From contig UBZM01000016.1 of the NCBI GenBank assembly GCA_900470095.1, positions 62,746-126,745 on the forward strand: a DNA stretch of 64,000 bases. Reading direction: 5' to 3'. The position numbers were made by a program, and so were the translations under genes. The notes under the pieces are model-generated. The model did no database searches and had not been told where the DNA came from. It worked only from the letters and a program-made list of their open reading frames with translations. Each line of letters starts with the position of its first letter. Positions within the stretch are counted from its first letter, which is position 1. Positions 8,515 through 16,901 of this stretch are shown in pieces. Source of the stretch: Hyphomicrobiales bacterium. Its GTDB lineage: Bacteria; Pseudomonadota; Alphaproteobacteria; Rhizobiales; Beijerinckiaceae.

Positions 8515-10302
8515 TTGGCAGCCACGATCGACCCCTCGGCCTATAAAGACGCCATCGTCGTCCTCGCCACGGCCGGCGTAATCGTGCCATTTGCCAAGCG
8601 CTTCCGTGTCAATTCGATCGTCGCCTTCATGGCCTGCGGCGCGCTGCTCGGCCCGTTCGGCTTGGGCGGCCTCGTCTCCTCCGTGCCGTTGCTGCGCACC
8701 ATCACCGTGTCCGACGCCAACGCATTGGCCGGGCCGGCCGAGATCGGCGTCGCCTTCCTGCTTTTCGTCATCGGGCTCGAGCTCTCCTTCGAGCGGCTGA
8801 TGACCATGCGCAGGCTCGTCTTCGGCCTCGGGCTCGGGCAGGTCGCGTTCTCTGCCGCGATCATCGGCGGCTTTGCCTTCCTGCTGAAGCAGCCGGCGGC
8901 CGCGGCGTTGATCATCGGCTTCGGCCTTGCCTTGTCCTCGACCGCCATGGTCGTCGAACTACTCTCGGCAAGGCGCCGCATGATGACATCGGCAGGCCGG
9001 ACCAGCTTCGCGATCCTGCTCTGCCAGGATATCGCAGTCGTGCCGCTGCTCTTCCTCATCGCCGTCCTCGGTGCGCAGAATGGCGGCTCGCTGGTCGCCG
9101 GCCTTGCGCAGGCCCTCGTGCACGCCTTCGCAGCGATTGCAGGCATCGTCGTGGTCGGGCGCCTTGCGCTTCGTCCCCTCTTTCGTCTCGTTGCCTCGAC
9201 CGACAGCTCCGAGAGTTTTCTTGCCGCAACTCTGCTGGTGGCACTCGGCACGGGACTTGTGGCGGCAACGGCCGGCCTCTCCATGGGCCTCGGCGCCTTC
9301 ATCGCCGGCCTGCTCCTGGCTGAGACAGAGTATCGGCGTGCCATCGAAGTCACGATCGAGCCGTTCAAATCCCTGCTGATCGGCGTCTTCTTCCTGACCG
9401 TTGGCATGAGTGTCGACCCCGCGCAGCTCGCCGCTGAGCCCGCGATCATCCTCGGCATTGCCGCCGGCCTTCTCCTGACCAAGGCGCTGGTTGTGCTGGG
9501 CCTGGCCCGGCTCCTGTCTCTCTCCGCCTCGACAGCGATCGAAGCCGCGATCATGGTCGCTCCGGGCGGCGAGTTCGCCTTCGTGCTGCTCAACGCGGCT
9601 GTCGGCGCGAAGCTGGTCGATCACCACGCGGCAAGCCTCGTGCTTGCCGCGGTATCGCTCACCATGGTGACGTTGCCATTATTCGCCCGTGTGGCACGCC
9701 ACATGGCGGCACGCTTCGCGGCACCAGTGGCCCTGCCCGAGGAAGCGACGATCCTGCCGCCGGACGATCATGCGGGGCGCGCGATCGTCATCGGTTGCGG
9801 CCGGGTCGGCAGGCTCGTCGGTTCGATGCTGGAAGAGCACAAGAAGCCCTATATCGCCCTCGACTCCGATCCGATCCTGATCGCCGGCCAACGGCGCGCG
9901 GGCCGGCCTGCCTTCTTCGGCGACGCGACCAAGCCAGACTTCCTGAAACTCTGCGGCGTGGTCGACGCAAGCGCCCTGATCGTCACGATCCACAACCACC
10001 GTGCGGTCGATGAGATCGTCAAGGCGGCAAGGGCTCTGCGCCCCGATCTCATCATCGTGGCGCGCGCCCGCGACGCCTCCCATGCCCGGCATCTCTACGA
10101 GCTCGGGGTCAACGACGCAGTGCCGGAAACCATCGAGGCCAGTCTGCAATTGTCGGAGGCAGCGCTTGTCGGGCTTGGCGTGCCGATGGGCCTCGTCATC
10201 GCCTCCGTGCACGAAAGACGGGACGTGTTTCGGCGCGAGCTCAAGCCCGCTGCTGCTCCCGCGCCTGCGCTTCCCCGGCACGGACGTTCGCGAAGGTTGT
10301 GA
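8515..10302 (+). CDS. KefB/KefC-type monovalent cation:proton antiporter (CPA2) with RCK domain
   Basis: A 595-residue membrane protein. Residues 1-400 form about 12 membrane helices of the Na+/H+ exchanger fold (CPA2), including GVAFLLFVIGLELSFERL and LGAFIAGLLLAETEYR. Residues about 420-540 are a TrkA-N/RCK domain with the Rossmann motif VIGCGRVGRLVG. It probably exports K+ or Na+ in exchange for H+. No ATG fits the start: the frame upstream reads as low-complexity basic sequence, whereas a TTG at 8515 has GAGGA 4 bases before it and yields the family N-terminus. The last 62 bases overlap the convergent glycosyltransferase gene. Confidence 0.88.
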   Translation: MAATIDPSAYKDAIVVLATAGVIVPFAKRFRVNSIVAFMACGALLGPFGLGGLVSSVPLLRTITVSDANALAGPAEIGVAFLLFVIGLELSFERLMTMRRLVFGLGLGQVAFSAAIIGGFAFLLKQPAAAALIIGFGLALSSTAMVVELLSARRRMMTSAGRTSFAILLCQDIAVVPLLFLIAVLGAQNGGSLVAGLAQALVHAFAAIAGIVVVGRLALRPLFRLVASTDSSESFLAATLLVALGTGLVAATAGLSMGLGAFIAGLLLAETEYRRAIEVTIEPFKSLLIGVFFLTVGMSVDPAQLAAEPAIILGIAAGLLLTKALVVLGLARLLSLSASTAIEAAIMVAPGGEFAFVLLNAAVGAKLVDHHAASLVLAAVSLTMVTLPLFARVARHMAARFAAPVALPEEATILPPDDHAGRAIVIGCGRVGRLVGSMLEEHKKPYIALDSDPILIAGQRRAGRPAFFGDATKPDFLKLCGVVDASALIVTIHNHRAVDEIVKAARALRPDLIIVARARDASHARHLYELGVNDAVPETIEASLQLSEAALVGLGVPMGLVIASVHERRDVFRRELKPAAAPAPALPRHGRSRRL

Positions 10303-11320
10303 TGCTCTGGGCCGGAGCGCGCTGGGAGATCCGCCGGATATGTCCGTAGAACTGCTCAGCACTGCTTTGCCAGCTATGGCCTGCGGCAAGTCCCAGGCAG
10401 GCTTCGCGCGGAATGCGCAGGGCCGCTAACGCTGCGCCGCGCAGATCCTCGTCCAGCACGGCAGCACCGCTGCCGGCAAAGACATCGCTCGGCCCCTGCA
10501 CTGGAAAGGCCGCGACGGGCAGCCCGCTTGCTGCGGCTTCGAGCAGCACGATGCCAAAGGTGTCGGTCAGGCTCGGAAAGACGAAGACATCCGACGACGC
10601 ATAGATCGCAGCCAGTTCCGCGCCCTCGCGCGTGCCCAGGAACGTCACGTCCGGGAAGGCGCGCTGCAGGTCGGCGCGCGCCGGGCCGTCACCGACGACG
10701 ACCTTGCTGCCGGGCAGGCGCAGCGACAGGAAGGCATCCAGGTTCTTTTCGACCGCGACGCGCCCGACACTGAGGAAGATGGGACGCGGGAGATCGAGCA
10801 CGCTTGCCTGGCGCGGATGGAACTGCTGGAGATCGACGCCTCGCCCCCAGCGCAGGATACGCTCGAAGCCGTTCTCTATCAGTTCGGCCTCGACCGTCGC
10901 GGTCGAGACCATGACCCCCGCAGCCGCCCCATGGAACCGGCGCAGGAACTGGTAGCTCCAGCGTTCCGGAATGGGCCAGCGCGCCGCGACATATTGCGGG
11001 AACCTTGTGTGGTAGCTCGTCGTGAACGTGCGCTTCTGGGCGAGGCAGACGGCGCGGGTCAACCAGCCGATCGGCCCTTCCGTCGCGATATGGATATGAT
11101 CCGGCCCGAAATCGGAGATGCGCCGGGCGATAGCGCCCTGGGTTGCCAGCGCGATGCGGATATCGGGGTAGGATGGCAAGCCAATCTGCCGAAACCCCTC
11201 GGGCGTCAGCATATGCGGCGTCACGCCGAATGACGGCCCGGCCTCGGCCATCCGCTCCAGCGACCGGACGACCCCGTTGATCTGGGGGCGCCAGGCGTCC
11301 GTCGCGATGAGGACGCGCAT
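10241..11320 (-). CDS. Glycosyltransferase family 4 (mannosyltransferase-like)
   Basis: A 359-residue GT-B fold glycosyltransferase. The N-terminal domain begins MRVLIATDAWRPQINGVVRS, typical of GT4 enzymes related to GDP-mannose-dependent alpha-mannosyltransferases. The C-terminal donor-binding domain holds VVVGDGPARADLQ and the EX7E-like SLTDTFGIVLLEAAASGLPV. The acceptor is unknown; a glycolipid or envelope polysaccharide is likely. Its ATG overlaps the stop of the metallophosphoesterase gene (ATGA), so the two are translationally coupled, suggesting a shared envelope-lipid role. Its 3' end overlaps the antiporter gene on the other strand by 62 bp. Confidence 0.87.
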   Translation of the reverse strand: MRVLIATDAWRPQINGVVRSLERMAEAGPSFGVTPHMLTPEGFRQIGLPSYPDIRIALATQGAIARRISDFGPDHIHIATEGPIGWLTRAVCLAQKRTFTTSYHTRFPQYVAARWPIPERWSYQFLRRFHGAAAGVMVSTATVEAELIENGFERILRWGRGVDLQQFHPRQASVLDLPRPIFLSVGRVAVEKNLDAFLSLRLPGSKVVVGDGPARADLQRAFPDVTFLGTREGAELAAIYASSDVFVFPSLTDTFGIVLLEAAASGLPVAAFPVQGPSDVFAGSGAAVLDEDLRGAALAALRIPREACLGLAAGHSWQSSAEQFYGHIRRISQRAPAQSITTFANVRAGEAQAREQQRA

Positions 11321-12132
11321 CAGGCCGCCTCGCTGACCAGGGCCGGCAGCGGGATCGGCCGCGCGGGCTCGCTCTTCAGCCGGTATTGCGGCCAGCGAAT
11401 AACCTCGAAGCGGCCGTCATGATGTTCGACCACCGCCGTGCAGCTTTCGACCCAGTCGCCCGTATTGATGTAGGTGAGCCCGTCGATCTTGCGATGTGCG
11501 GCGTGGTGGATATGGCCGCAGATCACGCCGTCCGCACCATGGCGGCGCGCCTCGGCGGCAAGGCAGGTCTCGAACTCGCCGATATAGTTGACCGCGTTCT
11601 TGACCTTCTGCTTGGCCCAGGCCGAGAGCGACCAGTGCGGCAGGTGGAGCAAGCGACGGACCTTGTTGACGACCGTATTGGACGCAAGCGCGACGGTGTA
11701 GGCCCAGTCGCCTAGCAGCGCGAGCCATTTGGCGTTGCGCACGACCAGATCGAACAGATCGCCATGGATCACCAGCAGGCGCTTGCCGTCGGCGGCCTCA
11801 TGCAGAGCATGGTCGGCGATGTGGATGCCGCCGAACTCGCTCCCTGCGAAATCGCGCAGGAAATCGTCGTGGTTGCCGGTGATGTAGATCAGCCGCGCCC
11901 CTTTGCGCACCTTGCGCAAGAGCTTCTGCACGACATCATTATGCGCCTGCGGGAAGTACCAGCCGCTCTTCAGCCGCCAGCCGTCGATGATGTCGCCGAC
12001 CAGATAGATCTGCGGGGCATCATAGGCCCGCAGGAATTCGAGCACGAGATCGGCCTGTGCTCCACGCGTTCCCAGATGCAGGTCGGAGATGAAGATGCTG
12101 CGAACCTGCTTCGCCTCGTCCTCGTCGCTCAT
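11320..12132 (-). CDS. UDP-2,3-diacylglucosamine diphosphatase-like metallophosphoesterase
   Basis: A 270-residue calcineurin-like phosphoesterase. The five metal-binding motifs are visible: ISDLHLG (about residues 14-20), GDIIDGW, GNHDD, VIHGDLFD and CGHIHH. It resembles LpxH-type and related hydrolases that split UDP-diacylglucosamine, but many Rhizobiales homologues are annotated only from similarity, so the substrate is uncertain. The ATG at 12132 starts a normal family N-terminus; the frame extends 25 residues further upstream without support. The stop overlaps the glycosyltransferase start. The linked genes suggest a modification pathway for an envelope glycolipid. Confidence 0.82.
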   Translation of the reverse strand: MSDEDEAKQVRSIFISDLHLGTRGAQADLVLEFLRAYDAPQIYLVGDIIDGWRLKSGWYFPQAHNDVVQKLLRKVRKGARLIYITGNHDDFLRDFAGSEFGGIHIADHALHEAADGKRLLVIHGDLFDLVVRNAKWLALLGDWAYTVALASNTVVNKVRRLLHLPHWSLSAWAKQKVKNAVNYIGEFETCLAAEARRHGADGVICGHIHHAAHRKIDGLTYINTGDWVESCTAVVEHHDGRFEVIRWPQYRLKSEPARPIPLPALVSEAA

Positions 12133-12256
12133 GCCGCCAGCCCATCTTGTTGCATTGCTTGCGGCGTGTGTCTGATTTGCATTGCGCTTTGATGACGCAG
12201 ACCGCAATCCATGGTTCTGCTCGGCTGGGCATCAGCAAAAGCTCCGGAGAAACGCG

Positions 12257-13036
12257 ATGGATTTGGGTATTGCCGGCCGTACGGCCATCATTTGCGCCTC
12301 GAGCAAGGGACTCGGCCGGGGCTGCGCCGAGGCTCTCGCCGAGGCCGGATGCACCGTGGTCATCAATGGCCGCGACGCGACCACGCTGGAGGCCACGGCA
12401 AGCCAGATCCGGGCGAAATATGGAGCAACCGTGATCGCCGTTGTTGCCGATGTCTCGACCCGCGCTGGCCAGGACGCGTTGCTTGCCGCGGCGCCGGAGC
12501 CGGATATCCTGGTCAACAACAATGGCGGCCCGCCGCCGAAGCCATTCCGCGAGATCTCGCGCGAAGCACTTCTCGAAGGCGTCATCCAGAACATGGCGAC
12601 ACCGGTTGAACTGATGCAGCGTGTCGTCGACGGCATGATTTCGCGCGGCTTCGGCCGGATCGTCAACATCACCTCGATGAGCGTGCTGACGCCCTTGACG
12701 GGGCTCGATGTCTCGTCGGGAGCACGCGCCGGTCTGACCGCCTTCTTCTCCGGCGTGGCCCGCGAGGTCGCCTATGCCAACGTCACCATCAACAACATCC
12801 TGCCCGGCATGTTCGATACTGATCGGTTGAAGGGCTCGACCACCAAGATGGCGGCGATCAAGGGGATCACGCCCGAGGAAATGACGAGGGGGCGCATGGC
12901 CGAGATTCCGGCGAGGCGCTTTGGCAATCCAGAGGAGTTCGGCAAGGCCTGTGCCTTCCTGGCAAGCGCCCATGCCGGCTACATCACCGGTCAGAACCTC
13001 TTGATGGACGGCGGCGTGTTCAAGGGCACGTTCTGA
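12257..13036 (+). CDS. Divergent short-chain dehydrogenase/reductase (SDR) lacking the YxxxK pair
   Basis: A 259-residue Rossmann-fold protein of the SDR superfamily. The cofactor motif is ASSKGLGRG (about residues 14-22), and the usual NNAG is NNNGGPPP. The active-site region reads NITSMSVLTPLTGLDVSSGA followed by RAGL. The Ser is present, but the Tyr and Lys of YxxxK align with Ser and Arg, so classical hydride-transfer catalysis may be altered or absent. The C-terminus ITGQNLLMDGG is standard for the family. Close relatives with SNGARAGL-type sequences are common in proteobacteria and are usually labelled oxidoreductases without biochemical proof. It is divergent from the phosphoesterase gene. 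Confidence 0.85.
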   Translation: MDLGIAGRTAIICASSKGLGRGCAEALAEAGCTVVINGRDATTLEATASQIRAKYGATVIAVVADVSTRAGQDALLAAAPEPDILVNNNGGPPPKPFREISREALLEGVIQNMATPVELMQRVVDGMISRGFGRIVNITSMSVLTPLTGLDVSSGARAGLTAFFSGVAREVAYANVTINNILPGMFDTDRLKGSTTKMAAIKGITPEEMTRGRMAEIPARRFGNPEEFGKACAFLASAHAGYITGQNLLMDGGVFKGTF

Positions 13037-13260
13037 GACGCGGGCCAGGCCACCATCAGCCCCGGGCAGCGTTACTCTCCGGGGATTCATTGTTGGTCCC
13101 TGCCGCGCAAGAGCGGGATGCTGCGCCCTTTGACGGCACGCATGCGTCACCACGGGCATCAGGGTTGCATGCATTGCGCTTGGACCCGACGCGCGAACGT
13201 GATCTAGAGGGACCAAGTCTTTTATAAGACTCTCTCCCCCGACACGTACACGCAGCACCG

Positions 13261-14184
13261 TTGTCTCCTCTCCTCGGCATCACGCTCAAGCTGATCTCGG
13301 CTTTGTCCTTCACCCTGATGTCGGCTGGCATCAAGGCGATTGCGGCGCGCTATCCGACAGGGGAACTCGTTTTCGTCCGGTCCTTCTTCGCGCTGATCCC
13401 GCTGCTGCTCTGGCTGGGCTGGCGCGGCGAAATCCCGGCTGCCCTGAAGACCAAGAACCTGCGCGGCCATTTCAAGCGCGGAGTGATCGGCTCGACCGGC
13501 ATGTTCTGCGGCTTCGTAGCCTTGAGCTTTCTGCCCCTCCCGGACGCGGTCGCGCTCGGCTATGCCGCGCCGCTCGCAGTCGTCGTACTTGCCGCTCTGG
13601 TGCTGAAAGAGCGTGTTCGGATCTATCGCTGGAGCGCGGTGACCATCGGCTTCATTGGCGTGCTGATCATGCTGTCCCCGCATCTCGGCAGTTTCCAGGT
13701 CGCCGGCGACAATGCACCGGCCATCGGCGCGGCTTTCGGCCTCGCCGGCGCCTGCTGCTCGGCCTTTGCCTCGATCGAGGTGCGGCAGCTGACCATGACC
13801 GAGCGCACTGGCGCGATCGTCTTCTATTTCACGCTGATGACGACGACACTCGGCCTCTTCACGATCCTGCTCGGCTGGCGCATGCCCGATCTTCAGGATG
13901 CCGCGCTCATGGTCGCGATCGGCATCCTCGGCGGCCTTGGCCAGATCTTCCTGGTCCAGGCCTATCGCTATGGCGACGCCTCGCTGATCGCGCCGTTCGA
14001 ATATTCGACCATGCTCTGGGCGGTCGCGATCGGCTGGTTCGTCTTTGGCGACTGGCCGGCTTCGGCTGTGCTCGTCGGCGCAGCCATCGTCATCGCGTCC
14101 GGCATCTATGTGATCCTGCGCGAGAAGCAGCTCGGCCTCCTCAAGCGGGAGACGCGCGAGGTCGGCCCGACGCGGGCGACCTGA
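13261..14184 (+). CDS. EamA/DMT-superfamily transporter
   Basis: A 307-residue integral membrane protein with about ten predicted helices in two EamA repeats (residues about 5-140 and 150-290). Family landmarks include FVRSFFALIPLLLWL in the first repeat and FEYSTMLWAVAIGWFVFGDW in the second. Members export metabolites or amino acids, and the substrate is not predictable. The TTG at 13261 is the only in-frame start that gives a sensible N-terminus and has no clear ribosome site, so the start is uncertain. The XRE-cupin regulator follows after 163 bp in the same direction and may control it. Confidence 0.83.
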   Translation: MSPLLGITLKLISALSFTLMSAGIKAIAARYPTGELVFVRSFFALIPLLLWLGWRGEIPAALKTKNLRGHFKRGVIGSTGMFCGFVALSFLPLPDAVALGYAAPLAVVVLAALVLKERVRIYRWSAVTIGFIGVLIMLSPHLGSFQVAGDNAPAIGAAFGLAGACCSAFASIEVRQLTMTERTGAIVFYFTLMTTTLGLFTILLGWRMPDLQDAALMVAIGILGGLGQIFLVQAYRYGDASLIAPFEYSTMLWAVAIGWFVFGDWPASAVLVGAAIVIASGIYVILREKQLGLLKRETREVGPTRAT

Positions 14185-14293
14185 GAACTCGCGCAAAATC
14201 ATGTGAAGAGGCCCTGGACGAAGCCCCTTCTCGGCTGTCGCCCGCCCCTCCTCGGCTTGCTCCTTCCAACTGGAACAGGCATTGTCCGGTTAG

Positions 14294-14324
14294 ACAAACG
14301 TTTGTTCGCTTCCGCAAACGAACA
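14294..14324. promoter_or_regulatory. Candidate operator palindromes upstream of the XRE-cupin regulator
   Basis: A perfect 12-bp palindrome ACAAACGTTTGT (14294-14305) overlaps a second inverted repeat, TGTTCG (14303-14308) and CGAACA (14319-14324) with a 10-bp spacer. They lie 24-54 bp before the ATG of the adjacent regulator gene, the expected place for an autoregulatory HTH operator. Binding is inferred from position and symmetry. Confidence 0.55.
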
Positions 14325-14347
14325 GCATTCGTGTGACAGGTATCAGG

Positions 14348-14968
14348 ATGGGTATCGAGACCAAGGAACGTGGCGGGCGCGAGCTCGAATCGGGAGCCCA
14401 GGTCATCTCGGGTCAGCTCGGCAAGACGATCCAGCGCCTGCGCAAGGCCTATAATCTCTCGCTTTCCGAACTCGCGGAGCAATCGGGCGTTGCCAAGTCG
14501 ATCATCAGCCAGATCGAGCGTAACGAAACCAACCCGACACTGGCGACGATCTGGCGTCTCTCGCAGGCCCTCGACATTTCGATCGAGCGTGTACTGTCGA
14601 GCGGCGAAGAGGAAGCCTTCATCGACAAGACCACCCGTGCCGATACGCCGATCCTGGTCTCAGAGGACGGCAAGCTCAGGCTCGCCATCATTGGCTGGAT
14701 CAAGACCGTCGAGTGGCTGCAATGGTACGATGTGCAGGCCGAACCCGGCGGCGAACTCGACTCCGAAGGTCATCAGCGCGGCTCGATCGAATCGCTCTCC
14801 GTGACCTCCGGCGAGTTCGAGGTCGAAGTCGGGGACGTGATCCAGCGCGCCAAGGCTGGCGAGACGCTGCGTTATCGCTGTGACCGCCGCCATATCGTCC
14901 GCTGTGTCGGCGACCAGCCAGGTTCCGCCCTGATGGTCTGCATCCTCAAGGCAGCGGTGATGGAATAG
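14348..14968 (+). CDS. XRE-family transcriptional regulator with C-terminal cupin domain
   Basis: A 206-residue two-domain regulator. An HTH_XRE domain lies at about residues 25-80 (LSELAEQSGVAKSIISQIER, then NETNPTLATIWRLSQALDIS), and a C-terminal cupin_2-like beta-barrel lies at about 120-205. Such HTH-cupin proteins sense a small ligand through the cupin and often control adjacent amino-acid or metabolite transporters and catabolic genes; here an EamA exporter lies just upstream. The ATG at 14348 is preferred over a GTG at 14333. Two overlapping palindromes sit immediately upstream and could be its own operator. Confidence 0.88.
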   Translation: MGIETKERGGRELESGAQVISGQLGKTIQRLRKAYNLSLSELAEQSGVAKSIISQIERNETNPTLATIWRLSQALDISIERVLSSGEEEAFIDKTTRADTPILVSEDGKLRLAIIGWIKTVEWLQWYDVQAEPGGELDSEGHQRGSIESLSVTSGEFEVEVGDVIQRAKAGETLRYRCDRRHIVRCVGDQPGSALMVCILKAAVME

Positions 14969-14979
14969 GCGCCAAAGGG

Positions 14980-15022
14980 TCGGCCCGAGAGGTTCATTGC
15001 GGTTTTTCGAAAAAGCCGCTGC
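14980..15022. repeat. Diverged copy of a mosaic intergenic repeat
   Basis: This stretch aligns along its length with the repeat copies at 25691-25735 and 30178-30222, sharing TCGGCCCGA at the left, TTGCGGTTTTTCG in the middle and GCCGCTGC at the right. The arms have decayed. It lies between the XRE-cupin gene and the convergent diheme cytochrome gene. Confidence 0.6.
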
Positions 15023-15107
15023 GAATGCAGAAGGTTAGATCATCCCGGGCGCCCAAAGGCAGACCGGAATGACATTGCGGACCTAATCGGCAATTCGGCT
15101 GCGCGGC

Positions 15108-16037
15108 CTATTCGGCCTTCTTGGGCCGTGGTGGGCCGGCGACCGCCGGCAGCGACTTGATGAACTCCGCCATCGCCATCCGATCGGCATCTGACAGCTG
15201 CGCAATGTTGCGCACCACCGGCGCCATGCTGCCGCCGACGCTGTCGAAGCTCGGCGTGAAGCCGGTCTTGAGCATTTCGGCGATCTCCGACTTCGACCAG
15301 TTCGCCAGTCCGTCGGCATGCTGAGTGATGTTCGGCACGAAACCCTTGCCCTCCGGGTCGGGGCCTCCGGCAAAGCGCGTCGACGGAATGATCGCGCCCA
15401 GCGCATTGCGGTTGGAATGGCATTCGGCGCAATGGCCCGGTCCCTGCACCAGATAGGCGCCCCGGTTCCATTCCTCGCTCTTCGTCGGGTCCGGCCGGAA
15501 CGGCGTGCCATCGAAGAACAGCAGCTTCCAGCCGCCGACAGCGCGGCGGATATTGAAGGGGAAAGGCAGATCGTGCCCTGGTGCACGCCCTTCGACCGAA
15601 GGCAGGGTGCGAATATAGGCGAAGAGATCGGCCAGGGCTTTGGGTGGCATCAACCGGTAGGAGGTATAGGGAAACGCCGGATAATAATGCTGTCCGGATG
15701 GCGAGACGCCAGTCGCCATCGCATCGACGAAATCCTTCACTCCCCAGTTGCCGATCCCGTCCCGCGTATGCGGTGAGATGTTGGGTGCGTGAAACGTGCC
15801 GAAGGGCGAGGGCAACGCAAGCCCACCGCCAAGCCGGAGCTTGTCATCCTGGCCGGGCGTTGCATGGCATGAAGAGCACCCCCCCGCCGCAAAGAGCAGT
15901 TTGCCATTCTCGACATCCGGCGGCGGCAAGGTACCGATCTCGGGCGCCGGCGAAACGACGCGGGGATCGGTGAAAACATAGAAGCCGGCTAGTCCCAACA
16001 GGATGAAAATGCCGAGCGTGAGGAATAGGCGGCGCAT
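15108..16037 (-). CDS. Membrane-anchored diheme cytochrome c
   Basis: A 309-residue c-type cytochrome. An uncleaved or signal-like N-terminal helix (about residues 2-22) is followed by two cytochrome c domains with CSSCH (about residue 55) and CAECH (about 205). Candidate distal Met ligands include the Met residues of YRLMPP and GSMAPVV. The architecture resembles the cytochrome subunits of periplasmic alcohol, aldehyde or sorbose-type dehydrogenases that pass electrons to the respiratory chain. No dehydrogenase flavoprotein or PQQ gene adjoins it. Two c'-type cytochromes and a molybdenum hydroxylase subunit lie upstream in the same direction. A hairpin at 16112-16141 suggests separate transcription. 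ATG 16037 is preferred over the adjacent TTG. Confidence 0.87.
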   Translation of the reverse strand: MRRLFLTLGIFILLGLAGFYVFTDPRVVSPAPEIGTLPPPDVENGKLLFAAGGCSSCHATPGQDDKLRLGGGLALPSPFGTFHAPNISPHTRDGIGNWGVKDFVDAMATGVSPSGQHYYPAFPYTSYRLMPPKALADLFAYIRTLPSVEGRAPGHDLPFPFNIRRAVGGWKLLFFDGTPFRPDPTKSEEWNRGAYLVQGPGHCAECHSNRNALGAIIPSTRFAGGPDPEGKGFVPNITQHADGLANWSKSEIAEMLKTGFTPSFDSVGGSMAPVVRNIAQLSDADRMAMAEFIKSLPAVAGPPRPKKAE

Positions 16038-16111
16038 CAAGCGTTTCCCGGTTTTGCTGGTACCTCAACGCTCCGAAGACTTCAAAAGTTCGAAGCGCAG
16101 GCCTGACAGGA

Positions 16112-16141
16112 ATGGGCGGGCTCATGGAGGAGCCCGCCCAT
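16112..16141 (-). terminator. Strong hairpin after the first c'-type cytochrome gene
   Basis: A perfect 12-bp stem (ATGGGCGGGCTC and GAGCCCGCCCAT) encloses a 6-base loop, 47 bp past the stop of the cytochrome gene at 16188. There is no pronounced T-run, so termination may be partial or the stem may act in mRNA stability. Confidence 0.6.
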
Positions 16142-16187
16142 CAACCCATGTTCGAGCGCGCCGCGCAACCGCGCGGCGCTGCTGAAC

Positions 16188-16622
16188 TTACTTCTTGATG
16201 CGATAGACCTCGTGGCAGGAGCCACAATTCTTGGTCGCAGCGCCAAAGGCAGAGCGGAAACTGTCGAGGTCCTTGGCGGCGGCGCCACCGGCCACGGCTT
16301 CGGTTTCGAACTTGGCGAGAGCGGTCTTGAAGCCCCCCTGATCCTCCCAGATCTTTGGCCCCGCCGTGGTCTCGCCGCCCGACTTGGCCGTTTCCGGGTA
16401 CAGGGCCGGCAGCCTCTTGGCTGCATCAGCGTAAACCTTGAAGATCATCTGAACCTTGGCGGAATCGAAAGCTGCCTCGCCCTTGGCGATGGCCGCGCCC
16501 TCGCGCGTTGCCGCGCCAACGGCCTTCATCGCATCGCGGCGCTGGGCGATAGGGTCAGACTGCGCGACGACGGCCGAAAGGCCGAGAATGAGGCCAGCAG
16601 CAACGACTACGGTACGGATCAT
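16188..16622 (-). CDS. Cytochrome c' / c-556-type protein, downstream copy of a tandem pair
   Basis: A 144-residue secreted cytochrome. It has an N-terminal signal peptide (about residues 1-20, cleaved near VVAQ), a four-helix-bundle domain and the heme-binding CGSCH close to the C-terminus (NCGSCHEVYRIKK), as in cytochromes c' and c-556. Family roles include periplasmic electron transfer and NO or CO binding; which applies here is unknown. It is highly similar along its length to the next gene upstream, and both share a 70-bp upstream segment, so this is a recent tandem duplication. Confidence 0.9.
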   Translation of the reverse strand: MIRTVVVAAGLILGLSAVVAQSDPIAQRRDAMKAVGAATREGAAIAKGEAAFDSAKVQMIFKVYADAAKRLPALYPETAKSGGETTAGPKIWEDQGGFKTALAKFETEAVAGGAAAKDLDSFRSAFGAATKNCGSCHEVYRIKK

Positions 16623-16665
16623 GCGGGACTATCCTTTTCGGGGAGATGCGGTGCCGGACAGGCTC

Positions 16666-16735
16666 CGCTTAGAACTCCTCCAGATCAGCCTATCCGCATG
16701 ACAGCGCCAAGTCGCATTTTCGTGAACGCACCGGA
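16666..16735 (-). promoter_or_regulatory. Duplicated upstream box of the downstream c'-type cytochrome gene
   Basis: About 70 bp, beginning 44 bp upstream of the ATG, is closely similar to 17379-17448 upstream of the paralogue. Preservation of a non-coding segment at the same distance suggests it carries the promoter or operator, although recent duplication alone could explain it. No factor-binding consensus was identified. Confidence 0.5.
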
Positions 16736-16824
16736 ATTTGCTCCAATCAATCCCGCGCCAATGCGGACAGGTTGCCCACAACCTTGCGGCAGTTTGGAAT
16801 GGCCGGCGTGCAAGGCAAATACTA

Positions 16825-16855
16825 AAGGGCGGACTCCAGTATGGAGACCGCCCTT
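16825..16855 (-). terminator. Hairpin terminator after the upstream c'-type cytochrome gene
   Basis: Arms AAGGGCGG and CCGCCCTT plus an inner CTCC/GGAG pair (one A-A mismatch) enclose a 5-base loop. On the minus strand the stem is followed by TTTAGTATTTG. It lies 47 bp past the stop at 16902, the same distance as the hairpin after the other copy. Confidence 0.7.
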
Positions 16856-16901
16856 AACCCAAGTCTGATCGCGCGCCGCGGCAGACGCAGCGCCAAGAAA
16901 T

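Noticed and set aside
12020..13258. Minus-strand frame of 412 codons
   Set aside because: It lies opposite the SDR gene, whose motifs are clear, and has no recognisable features.
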